A DNA stretch of 64,000 nucleotides, from NCBI RefSeq assembly GCF_016863435.1, contig NZ_BOOW01000027.1, positions 62,001 through 126,000 of the forward strand. The letters run 5' to 3'. Below the pieces are notes generated by a model that saw nothing but the letters and a program-made list of their open reading frames with translations, searched no databases and was not told where the DNA came from. The translations under genes were made by a program, and so were the position numbers. Each line of letters opens with the position of its first letter. The first letter of the stretch is position 1. Shown one piece after another: positions 54,339 through 64,000 of this stretch. This stretch comes from Sinosporangium siamense. Its GTDB lineage: Bacteria; Actinomycetota; Actinomycetes; Streptosporangiales; Streptosporangiaceae.

Positions 54339-55217
54339 ATGGCGCTGCTTAAGAGGTCCAAGCCGGAAGGGAAGGCCGACCCCGAAGGGCGCATGCCGCT
54401 CATGGAGCATCTCCGTGAGCTGCGCAATCGCCTGGTGATCGGAATGCTCGGGGTCACCGCGGGCACGGTCGTGGGGTTCGTTTTCTTCGACACGCTCTGG
54501 CAGTTCGTGTCGAGTCCCTACTGCAACCTGCCGTTCGCGCAGTCGCTCAAGGCCGGCACCTGTTTCCAGGTCCGGGCCGTGTTCGAGGCGTTCTTCGTCA
54601 ACCTCAAGGTCGCGATCGTCTTCGGCATGGTGGTCTCCGCCCCGCTCTGGCTTTACCAGATTTGGGCGTTCGTCACGCCTGGTCTTTACCGCAACGAGCG
54701 CCGCTACACCTCGATCTTCCTGGCGATCGGCGTTCCGCTGTTCGCGGCGGGCACCGCGCTGGCCTACTTCGTCCTCGACAAGGGCCTGGCGCTCCTCTTC
54801 TCCTTCGCGCCCGACAACGCCACTCCTTTCATGGAGATGACGTCCTACATCGACTACGCACTGTTGATGTTCATCGTCTTCGGGGTGTCGTTCGAGCTTC
54901 CGCTGCTGCTGGTGCTGCTCAACGTCATCGGCGTGCTCAAGCGGGCCACGGTCGCCAAGCACCGCCGCATGATCATCTTTGCGATGTTCGTCTTCGGCGC
55001 CATCGCCACCCCCGGCAGCGACCCCATCGCGATGATCGCCCTCTCCATCCCGCTGGTGATCTTCTTCGCACTGGCCGAGCTGTTCATGTACTGGCGGGAG
55101 AGCAGGCTGCCCAAGACCGAGGACTACTCGCACCTGTCCGACGACGAGGCGTCCGAGCTCTCCGACGACGACCCGCGCGACCGCGAGACCTCCGGCCCCT
55201 CGGCCTCCGGGAGATAG
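54339..55217 (+). CDS. tatC: Sec-independent translocase subunit TatC
   Basis: This 292-residue core receptor of the Tat pathway binds the twin-arginine signal peptide. It has six membrane spans and conserved MPLMEHLRELRNRLVIG (cytoplasmic N-terminus), the PLWLYQIWAFVTPGLYRNER loop and IATPGSDPIAM before the last helices. The acidic C-terminal tail (DYSHLSDDEASELSDDD) is disordered. The ATG start is at 54339. With tatA it forms a minimal TatAC system in this locus; no tatB is seen here. Confidence 0.95.
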   Translation: MALLKRSKPEGKADPEGRMPLMEHLRELRNRLVIGMLGVTAGTVVGFVFFDTLWQFVSSPYCNLPFAQSLKAGTCFQVRAVFEAFFVNLKVAIVFGMVVSAPLWLYQIWAFVTPGLYRNERRYTSIFLAIGVPLFAAGTALAYFVLDKGLALLFSFAPDNATPFMEMTSYIDYALLMFIVFGVSFELPLLLVLLNVIGVLKRATVAKHRRMIIFAMFVFGAIATPGSDPIAMIALSIPLVIFFALAELFMYWRESRLPKTEDYSHLSDDEASELSDDDPRDRETSGPSASGR

Positions 55218-55220
55218 CAC

Positions 55221-56126
55221 ATTCGCGGTGACATCGCGCTGCTGGTCAACCCGGCGGCGCGCGGCGGACGCACCCGGCGGCACCTCGGCCGGGTGATCGG
55301 GCGGCTCCGGCGCGGCGGACGCGAGGTCACGGTGATCGTCGGCACGTCCGCCGCCGACACCCTTGCGCGTGCCCATGCCGCCGCGGTCGGCGAACCCGCC
55401 GCCCTGGTCGCCTACGGCGGCGACGGCCTCGTGCACCTCGCCGTGCAGGCCGTCGCGGGCACCGAGGTGCCCCTCGGCATCATCCCGGCCGGCACCGGCA
55501 ACGATTTCGCCTCCGCCCTCGGCCTGCCCGTGCCCCGCTGGACCGAGACCGACGGGCGGTCCCTGCTGGCCGCGGCCGGCGTCGTGGCCGCCGGGCGCAC
55601 CAGGACCGTGGACGCCGCCACGATCGGCCCCGGCGAGTGGTTCGCCGGCGTCGCCGCCTGCGGCTTCGACTCCCGCGTCAACGAGCGGGCCAACACCCTC
55701 ACCTGGCCGCCCGGCGCCGCCCGCTATGTGCGCGGCCTCGTGCGGGAGCTGCGGTCCTTCACCCCCATCCCGTTCGCCCTCACCCTCGACGGCGAACGCG
55801 TCGAGCAGGAGGCCGTGCTCGTCGCCGTCGCCAACACCCGCTCCTACGGCGCGGGCATGCGCATCTCCCCGCACGCCAGGCCCGACGACGGCCTGCTCGA
55901 CGTCGTGACGGTGGGAGCGGTCTCACGCGGCGAGCTGCTGCGGACCTTCCCCCGGGTCTACCGGGGCACCCACCTCGACCACCCCGCCGTCACAGTCGTA
56001 CGGGTGCGCGAGGTGACGGTGGAGGCCCCCGGCGTGATCGCCTACGCCGACGGCGAGCGGATCGGCCCCGCTCCCGTGACGTGCACCGTCGTCCCGGGGG
56101 CGCTCAAGGTGCTGCATCAAGGCTGA
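55221..56126 (+). CDS. Diacylglycerol kinase-like lipid kinase, apparent ATT start
   Basis: This 301-residue member of the DAGK/YegS family phosphorylates a lipid or sphingoid alcohol with ATP. The N-terminus RGDIALLVNPAARGGRTRRH is the conserved start. VAYGGDGLVHLAVQAV and PLGIIPAGTGNDFASALGLP (nucleotide site) and the C-terminal VNPxxG-like barrel with GVIAYADGE follow. No ATG, GTG or TTG exists between the in-frame tatC stop (55215-55217) and this conserved start. ATT 55221 is the only codon in place, with GGGAG seven bases upstream. GTG 55293 would delete the first 24 residues including the conserved strand. Confidence 0.82.
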   Translation: MRGDIALLVNPAARGGRTRRHLGRVIGRLRRGGREVTVIVGTSAADTLARAHAAAVGEPAALVAYGGDGLVHLAVQAVAGTEVPLGIIPAGTGNDFASALGLPVPRWTETDGRSLLAAAGVVAAGRTRTVDAATIGPGEWFAGVAACGFDSRVNERANTLTWPPGAARYVRGLVRELRSFTPIPFALTLDGERVEQEAVLVAVANTRSYGAGMRISPHARPDDGLLDVVTVGAVSRGELLRTFPRVYRGTHLDHPAVTVVRVREVTVEAPGVIAYADGERIGPAPVTCTVVPGALKVLHQG

Positions 56127-56340
56127 GCGGGCTTCGCCGTACGGGCCGCGGGTCCGTGGCCCGGGTGTGCTCACGAGCCTGAGCGGGCTTGGCCGTACAG
56201 CCCCTTCTACGAGACCTGGGCCGCCGTTCCGGGCATGCTCACGGTCCTGAGCGGGCTTGGCCGTACGGCCCCGTCTAGGAGACCTGGGCCGCCGTTTCGG
56301 GCGTGCTCATGGGCCTGAGCGGGCTTGGCCGTACGTGCCG
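56123..56340. repeat. 68-bp tandem repeat array between DAG kinase-like gene and helY
   Basis: Units start at 56123, 56179, 56247 and 56315 (lengths 56, 68, 68 and a partial 26). Each opens CTGAGCGGGCTTNGCCGTAC. The two full units share GAGACCTGGGCCGCCGTT and GTGCTCA/ATGCTCA. The head contains the GTACGGC core in the opposite orientation to the array at 50.1 kb. It begins inside the stop region of the preceding gene. Confidence 0.85.
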
Positions 56341-56382
56341 TTGATCGGTCTCCGATCGGACCGACCGGAATGGTCATATCGG

Positions 56383-56394
56383 TAGGCTGACGCT
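56383..56394 (+). promoter_or_regulatory. Leaderless -10 element of helY
   Basis: TAGGCT (56383-56388) fits TANNNT and lies 6 bases before ATG 56395. No ribosome site is present. Confidence 0.45.
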
Positions 56395-59154
56395 ATGACA
56401 ACTCCAGCGGAGCGGTATGCGGCCTTTCAGGAAATGCACGCCGGCGACGGGCCCGCCCTCCGTGCCTTCCGCGGACTCTACGATTTCGATCTCGACGAGT
56501 TCCAGCTCGACGCCTGCCGCGCGCTCGAGGCCGGCGACGGGGTGCTCGTGGCGGCGCCGACCGGGTCGGGCAAGACGGTGGTGGGCGAGTTCGCCGTGCA
56601 TCTGGGCCTCACTGAGGGCCGCAAGTGCTTCTACACCACGCCGATCAAAGCCCTCTCCAACCAGAAGTACAACGACCTTGTCAAAAGGTACGGCGCAGCC
56701 AAGGTCGGCCTGCTGACCGGCGACAACACGGTCAACGGCGAGGCCCCCATCGTGGTCATGACCACCGAGGTGTTGCGCAACATGCTCTACGCCGGGTCGG
56801 CCACCCTCGGCGGGCTCGGCTTCGTGGTCATGGACGAGGTGCACTACCTCGCCGACAGGTTCCGGGGCGCGGTGTGGGAAGAGGTCATCATCCACCTGCC
56901 CGAGTCGGTGCGGCTCGCCGCGCTGTCGGCGACCGTCAGCAACGCCGAGGAGTTCGGCGAGTGGCTCGGGGAGGTCAGGGGCGACACGACGGTGATCGTC
57001 GACGAGCACCGGCCCGTGCCGCTCTGGCAGCACATGCTGGTCGGCAACCGCCTGTTCGACCTGTTCGCCCTCGACGAGCAGGAGGAGGGCCCGCGCGACG
57101 GCCGCCCCCGGCTCAACATCTCCCTGCTGCGCGTCACCCGCGACCAGGAGCGCACCGGCGGCGCCAGAGGCTTCGCCAAGGGCAGGCGCGGCTACAGCCG
57201 CCCGCAGCGGCCCCGCCCCCCGGACCGCGCCGCGGTGATCGAGCGGCTCGACGCAGAGGGCCTGCTGCCCGCGATCACCTTCATCTTCTCCCGGGCCGGC
57301 TGCGACGCCGCCGTCATGCAGTGCCTTTACGCCGGCATCCGCCTCACCGACGAACGTGAGCGGCACGAGATCCGCCAGATCGTCGACGAGCGCACCGCCC
57401 ATCTGCCCGACGAGGACCTCGCCGTCCTCGGCTTCCTGGAGTGGCGCGACTGCCTGGAGCGCGGCCTGGCCGCCCACCACGCGGGAATGCTGCCGACCTT
57501 CAAGGAGGTCGTCGAGGAACTCTTCACCCAGGGGCTGGTCAAGGCCGTCTTCGCCACCGAGACGCTCGCGCTCGGCATCAACATGCCCGCCCGGTCCGTA
57601 GTGATCGAAAAACTCGACAAATGGAACGGCGAAACCCACGCCGACCTCACTCCCGGCGAATACACCCAGCTCACCGGGCGGGCCGGGCGGCGCGGCATCG
57701 ACGTCGAAGGCCACGCGGTGGTCATCTGGCAGCCCGGCATGGACCCCGTGTCGGTCGGCGGCCTGGCCGGCACCCGCACCTACCCGCTGCGGTCCAGCTT
57801 CCGCCCGTCCTACAACATGGCGGTCAACCTCGTCGGACAGGTGGGCCGCGAGCGCGCCCGCACCCTGCTGGAGTCGTCTTTCGCGCAGTTCCAGGCCGAC
57901 CGGGCGGTCGTCGGCATCGCCCGCCAGGTGCGCAAGGCCGAGGAGGCCCTGTCGGGCTACCTGGAGGCGATGACCTGCCACCTGGGTGACTTCGAGGAAT
58001 ACTCGACGCTGCGCCGCCGCCTGTCCGACCGGGAGTCCGAGCTCGCCCGTCAGCGCGGCACCGCCCGCCGGCTCGAAGCCCTCCGCTCCATGGAGGCGCT
58101 GCGGCCCGGCGACGTCATCCGCATCCCCGGCGGACGCCGCGCCGGCCTAGCCGTCGTGCTCGACCCCGGCCGCATGCCGCGCAACGGCGAAGGCCCCTCG
58201 CCGCTGGTGCTCACCATCGGCAAACAGGTCAAACGGCTGTCCCCTACCGACTTCCCCGTGCCGGTCGAACCCGTCGACACCGTGCGCATTCCCAAGAACT
58301 TCAACTCGCGCAGCCCTAAGGAACGCGCCAATCTCATCGCCACCCTCAACGCCAAGATCGGCGACCGCGACCTCGGCAAGCCGGCGCGCGTGCGTGACCA
58401 CGCCGTCGAGGACGAGGAGGTCACCGGCCTGCGCCGGGCGATCAGGCAACACCCTTGCCACGGCTGCGAGGACCGCGAGGACCACGCCCGCTGGGCCGAG
58501 CGATACCACAAGCTGATGCGTGAGACCGAGTCCCTGCGCCGCCGTGTCGAAAGCCGTTCCCACGTCATCGCCCGCACCTTCGACCGCGTGTGCGGGGTTC
58601 TCGACCAGCTCGGCTACCTCGACGGCGAGACCGTCACCGCCGAGGGGCGGCGCCTCGGCCGCCTCTACACCGAGCTGGACCTGCTCACCGCCGAATGCCT
58701 GCGGGGCGGGATCTGGGACAACCTGGAGCCCGCCGAGCTGGCCGCTTGCGTGTCGGCGCTGGTGTTCGAGTCCCGCCAGTCCGACGAGGCCCGGCGGCCG
58801 AAGATCCCGGCCGGTTCCGCGACGGAGGCCCTCACCCAGATGGTCCGCCTCTGGGGCGATCTGGAGGGGGTGGAGAAGGACCACGGGTTGTCGTTCATCC
58901 GCGAGCCCGACTTCGGGTTCTCGTGGGCGGCCTTCCGGTGGGCCAAGGGCCACACCTTGGACGCCGTTCTCAGCGACGGGGTCAACGGGGCCGAGCTGGC
59001 CGCGGGTGACTTCGTGCGGTGGTGCAAGCAGCTCATCGACCTGCTCGGGCAGGTGTCCCTGGCGGCGCCGCCCGGCGGCAAGGTCAGGGCCACGTCGGAG
59101 AAGGCGGTCGACGCGATCAAGCGGGGAGTGGTGGCTTACTCGTCGCTGACGTGA
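56395..59154 (+). CDS. helY: Ski2-like DExH helicase HelY
   Basis: This 919-residue superfamily 2 ATP-dependent RNA/DNA helicase resembles mycobacterial HelY and yeast Ski2/Mtr4. Motifs run in order: Q-region FDLDEFQLDACRAL, Walker A APTGSGKTVVGEF (near residue 60), TTPIKALSNQKYND, VMDEVHYLAD (DEVH box, near 145), LSATVSNAEEFGEWL, ETLALGINMPARSVV and LTGRAGRRGID. A DSHCT-type helical domain forms the C-terminus. Its place after tatAC matches Mycobacterium (Rv2092c). It probably serves RNA turnover. A strong terminator follows. Confidence 0.94.
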   Translation: MTTPAERYAAFQEMHAGDGPALRAFRGLYDFDLDEFQLDACRALEAGDGVLVAAPTGSGKTVVGEFAVHLGLTEGRKCFYTTPIKALSNQKYNDLVKRYGAAKVGLLTGDNTVNGEAPIVVMTTEVLRNMLYAGSATLGGLGFVVMDEVHYLADRFRGAVWEEVIIHLPESVRLAALSATVSNAEEFGEWLGEVRGDTTVIVDEHRPVPLWQHMLVGNRLFDLFALDEQEEGPRDGRPRLNISLLRVTRDQERTGGARGFAKGRRGYSRPQRPRPPDRAAVIERLDAEGLLPAITFIFSRAGCDAAVMQCLYAGIRLTDERERHEIRQIVDERTAHLPDEDLAVLGFLEWRDCLERGLAAHHAGMLPTFKEVVEELFTQGLVKAVFATETLALGINMPARSVVIEKLDKWNGETHADLTPGEYTQLTGRAGRRGIDVEGHAVVIWQPGMDPVSVGGLAGTRTYPLRSSFRPSYNMAVNLVGQVGRERARTLLESSFAQFQADRAVVGIARQVRKAEEALSGYLEAMTCHLGDFEEYSTLRRRLSDRESELARQRGTARRLEALRSMEALRPGDVIRIPGGRRAGLAVVLDPGRMPRNGEGPSPLVLTIGKQVKRLSPTDFPVPVEPVDTVRIPKNFNSRSPKERANLIATLNAKIGDRDLGKPARVRDHAVEDEEVTGLRRAIRQHPCHGCEDREDHARWAERYHKLMRETESLRRRVESRSHVIARTFDRVCGVLDQLGYLDGETVTAEGRRLGRLYTELDLLTAECLRGGIWDNLEPAELAACVSALVFESRQSDEARRPKIPAGSATEALTQMVRLWGDLEGVEKDHGLSFIREPDFGFSWAAFRWAKGHTLDAVLSDGVNGAELAAGDFVRWCKQLIDLLGQVSLAAPPGGKVRATSEKAVDAIKRGVVAYSSLT

Positions 59155-59160
59155 TGGTTT

Positions 59161-59197
59161 CGTACGGCGGAGCCGGGGATGCCGGCTCCGCCGTACG
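59161..59197 (+). terminator. Terminator after helY, built from two GTACGGC cores
   Basis: CGTACGGCGGAGCCGG (59161-59176) and its perfect complement (59182-59197), loop GGATG, form a 16-bp stem 6 bases after the helY stop. Each arm carries the repeat core found in the arrays. Confidence 0.8.
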
Positions 59198-59595
59198 CGT
59201 TTCCGGGGAAGGGCCCGCGCGGCTTCGCCGTACGTGTCGCCGGGGTGGCCGGGCATTCGGCATTCGGCGTGCGGCTTCGGTGACGCGTGACCGCCGCTTC
59301 GCGGGCGAGTGTGCGGGTCATGCCAGGCTCCTCCGATTGCCGGTTCTCGTTTGGGAGGGGCCGGGTATGCAGATGGGCGACGGCACCCCCGTCTTGGCTG
59401 GGAGGGACCTCTCCGGATCCGTTCAAACTGACCGCCCGGTCAAGGGGAGGTGGTGAATAAGGCACAGAACGTTACCTTGAAGTCAGTTTCTTTCATGATT
59501 TCCCGGAAACGCTATGCAATGTCCGTTCAATCTCCTGGACGTCTGGCTCTTCCCCTTGAAGAGGCAGATGTCTGGCTCCCTCCCAGGAGGTAGAG
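59198..59595. other. 398-base intergenic region
   Basis: No gene is supported. It holds one more repeat core (GGCTTCGCCGTACG, 59221-59234). An AT-richer stretch follows (59455-59520), probably the promoter of the small membrane gene, with AGGAGG at 59585-59590. Confidence 0.45.
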
Positions 59596-59763
59596 ATGTT
59601 AGCTCTCGTCGCCGCAGTGCTGTTCCTCCTAGCCTTGATCTTCGACCTCGCCAACGTCGCCGTGGGCAGTGTGCTGACCGTCTCGACGCTCACCACCGCC
59701 GGCCTCCTCTTCGCGGCCCTCCACCTGGCAGGCGTCGGCTCGACCTGGTCCGTCAAGAGGTGA
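59596..59763 (+). CDS. Small 55-residue membrane protein
   Basis: ATG 59596, with AGGAGG five bases upstream, opens a 55-codon gene ending TGA 59761-59763. The product has two hydrophobic segments (about residues 2-20 and 30-45) separated by a short polar turn (DLANVAVGS) and ends in WSVKR. Good start context and strong third-position GC support it. The family is not recognised. Function is unknown. Confidence 0.7.
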   Translation: MLALVAAVLFLLALIFDLANVAVGSVLTVSTLTTAGLLFAALHLAGVGSTWSVKR

Positions 59764-59913
59764 TCACGGGCCACTGAGCCCCCATCGCGGGCGGGTCAGC
59801 CCCGCTACGCACTGAAGGCGCGGACAACCGACAAGCCGAACCGGGCCACACGTCGTACGGGCGGCGTGTGGCCTCATGGCTTTGTGGCCGCCGACTCCTG
59901 GCCTTATTTCCGC

Positions 59914-61344
59914 TCAGGTGGTAGCGAAGCGGACCTCGCGGGTGGACGGTTCGGCGCGCGTCAGCCGTACCGTCACCGTCTCGCCCAGCGGCAACCCGTC
60001 GCCGTCGCAGCGGGCGATCACCGCCGGGTCGGTGAGCTGGACCATCCCGCCAGGCCTGCCCTCGGCGACGTCCACCACCACCGCCTCGAACGTCTGGCCG
60101 ACCCGGTCGCGCAACACGAACGCCTCCACCAGGTCCACACACGCCCGATCCACGCCGCGTGACCGTCTCGCCCCCACCTCCATGATCGCGGGCAGGGAGG
60201 GCAGGGCGGTCCTCACCCACTCGGGCACGTCCTCACCCGAGGCGACCGCCAGGCACACCTCCGTCGCATAACGATCGGCCAGGCGGCGCAGGGGGGCCGT
60301 CACATGCGCGTACGGCGCGGCCACGGCGGCGTGTTCCGCATCCGCCGGGGGAACGCCGTCGAAGGCCACATATCCCGCCCCGCGCAGCAGCGACCGCGAC
60401 TCGTGGAGGAAGGCGGCCTGCGCCGGAACCTTCGGGTCGAGGGTGTGGACCACCTCGCCGTAACCCGCGCCGTCCGGCCAGGGCACCCCGAGGGCGGCGG
60501 CGACGCGCCGCACCCGCTCGGTCCGCGCCGGTCCCGCCTGCGGCAGCACCCGTAGCAGCCCCACCTCGGCGTCCAGCATGATGCGCGCCGCGGCGATGCC
60601 GACCAGCAGCGACATCTGGGCGTTCCACGCCTCGGCGGGCAGCGGCGCTCGGAACTCGACATGGTAGGAATCGCCGCGCCGCGCCACCTCCTGCTCGGGC
60701 GTCGGAAGCGTGACCCCGCCCCTGATCCGCTCCATCGCCAGACGCAGCCGCCCCACCTCGGCCAGCAACTTCGGCGTGCCGTCGGCGGTGCCGGTGTCCA
60801 CAGCGGCCTGCACATAGCCGTAGTCGAGCCGCTCACGGCTGCGCACCAGCGCCCGCGTCACGTCCGTCCCGACGATCGCCCCATCGGAGTCGAGATCGAC
60901 ACACCACAGCGCCGAAGGCCTCACCAGCCCGGGCAGCAGACTCGCCGCCCCCTCCGACAACACCGGCGGATGCAGCGGAACCCTGCCGTCAGGCATGTAA
61001 ACCGTCTCAACCCGCCGTCTCGCCTCACTGTCGACCGCCCCACCCGGCCCCACAAACGCCGCGACATCGGCGATGGCATACCACACCCGGTAACCGCCGC
61101 CTAGGCGCTCCTCGATAAGCAGCGCCTGGTCCAGGTCCATCGACCCCGGCGGATCGATGGTGACCAACGGCAGGTCGGTGCGGTCGAGCGGAGGAATGAA
61201 GGGGACCTTCGCCACCCAGTCGGCCTCATCGAGGACGTTGTCCGGGAATTCCAGCGGCAGCTTGAACTCCCGATGAATCCGCTCGAACCCCTCCTCGAGC
61301 CTGGGGTGGCACTCGCCCGGCACTCGGATGCGTGACACTCGCAC
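59914..61344 (-). CDS. RNase II/RNB-domain exoribonuclease-like protein
   Basis: This 476-residue protein contains the RNB catalytic domain. TIDPPGSMDLDQALLIEE carries the conserved aspartates that bind Mg, followed by YAIADVAAFV. MSLLVGIAAARIML and TAPLRRLADRYATE are near the C-terminus. It lacks the N-terminal cold-shock domains of classical RNase II and ends with a short S1-like barrel (FEAVVVDVAEGRPGGMVQL), the compact form common in actinobacteria. It should degrade RNA 3' to 5'. The GTG start is at 61344; GTG 61338 is nearly equivalent. Confidence 0.9.
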   Translation of the reverse strand: MRVSRIRVPGECHPRLEEGFERIHREFKLPLEFPDNVLDEADWVAKVPFIPPLDRTDLPLVTIDPPGSMDLDQALLIEERLGGGYRVWYAIADVAAFVGPGGAVDSEARRRVETVYMPDGRVPLHPPVLSEGAASLLPGLVRPSALWCVDLDSDGAIVGTDVTRALVRSRERLDYGYVQAAVDTGTADGTPKLLAEVGRLRLAMERIRGGVTLPTPEQEVARRGDSYHVEFRAPLPAEAWNAQMSLLVGIAAARIMLDAEVGLLRVLPQAGPARTERVRRVAAALGVPWPDGAGYGEVVHTLDPKVPAQAAFLHESRSLLRGAGYVAFDGVPPADAEHAAVAAPYAHVTAPLRRLADRYATEVCLAVASGEDVPEWVRTALPSLPAIMEVGARRSRGVDRACVDLVEAFVLRDRVGQTFEAVVVDVAEGRPGGMVQLTDPAVIARCDGDGLPLGETVTVRLTRAEPSTREVRFATT

Positions 61345-61639
61345 AACCTACCGCCGCCGCCCCCACCACGGCAGTCGGGCCTCCGCACAGAGGGACCTGT
61401 TTTACCGTCATGAGCTGTCATGGACTGAATGTCTTCGCGGTGACCTCGGCTTTCACACCATGTCTTCCGGCGTCTTCCGGCGTCCTCTGGCGTCTTCCCG
61501 CGCTCCGGCCGGGCGCGGGTGAGGAGTGTTCGCCGCCCCTGACGCCCTCCGAGTGGCGGCGGTCACCGTGGCCACGCCGGACCGCTGGGATATGGGGCAT
61601 GCGGTCGCCTTGGTCACAACAATCCTTCACACCGCGGGC

Positions 61640-64000
<2,361 letters not shown>

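Noticed and set aside
61459-61500. Short repeats of CGTCTTCCGG
   Set aside because: Three to four imperfect 10-11 base copies only; could be chance in low-complexity DNA.

Overview
The window is about 70% G+C, has short intergenic gaps, and uses many GTG starts. It carries a complete Pup-proteasome locus, a cobalamin riboswitch with CbtAB, and tandem PafB/PafC WYL regulators. Together these point to an actinomycete, most likely Streptosporangiales/Streptosporangiaceae; the family-level call is an inference from gene content and style only.

The backbone is the conserved actinobacterial neighbourhood trmI - arc(mpa) - dop - pup - prcB - prcA - pafA - FKBP lipoprotein - pafB - pafC - tatA - tatC - DAG kinase-like - helY. 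It runs left to right from about 9.9 kb to 59.2 kb. Arc unfolds pupylated substrates, PrcA/PrcB degrade them, PafA ligates Pup, and Dop deamidates Pup and removes it from substrates. PafBC are DNA-damage regulators. TatA/TatC form a twin-arginine translocase, and HelY is a Ski2-like helicase.

Three blocks interrupt this backbone. (1) 15.9-27.6 kb, between dop and pup: a cobalamin riboswitch, cbtB-cbtA, a phosphatase-like gene, a ChlI/ChlD-type chelatase subunit, cobO and cobB. This set is itself interrupted by a membrane protein, a CBS-domain protein and a NACHT remnant. An IS5-type transposase remnant, SnoaL and VOC proteins and a kinase homologue without catalytic residues follow. (2) 32.0-35.9 kb, between pafA and the FKBP gene: an erythromycin-esterase-like gene, an NmrA/TetR divergent pair with a double palindromic operator, and a duplicated esterase 3' end. 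(3) 36.9-51.4 kb, between the FKBP gene and pafB: a probable hydantoin or thiohydantoin uptake and catabolism operon (DUF917, HyuA, peptide-type ABC transporter, second HyuA, HyuB) and a DUF3866 gene.

Left of the backbone (0-9.8 kb) are an FHA protein (5' end outside the window), a large membrane hydrolase-like protein, a HelD-type RNA polymerase-associated helicase, a LAL-type LuxR regulator with an apparent frameshift, and a double-GNAT protein. Right of it (59.5-64 kb) are a 55-aa membrane protein, an RNB-domain ribonuclease, a short SWIM zinc-finger protein, decayed sequence, and a rifampicin monooxygenase (rox) preceded by a perfect 19-bp inverted repeat matching the rifamycin-associated element. 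rox also has an apparent frameshift and runs off the window.

A recurring short repeat with core GTACGGC(G)GAAGCC forms arrays between genes (50.0-50.3 and 56.1-56.3 kb), occurs in a terminator, and is embedded in frame in at least two coding sequences. One HyuA is about 270 residues longer than usual. No rRNA, tRNA or CRISPR array was seen.
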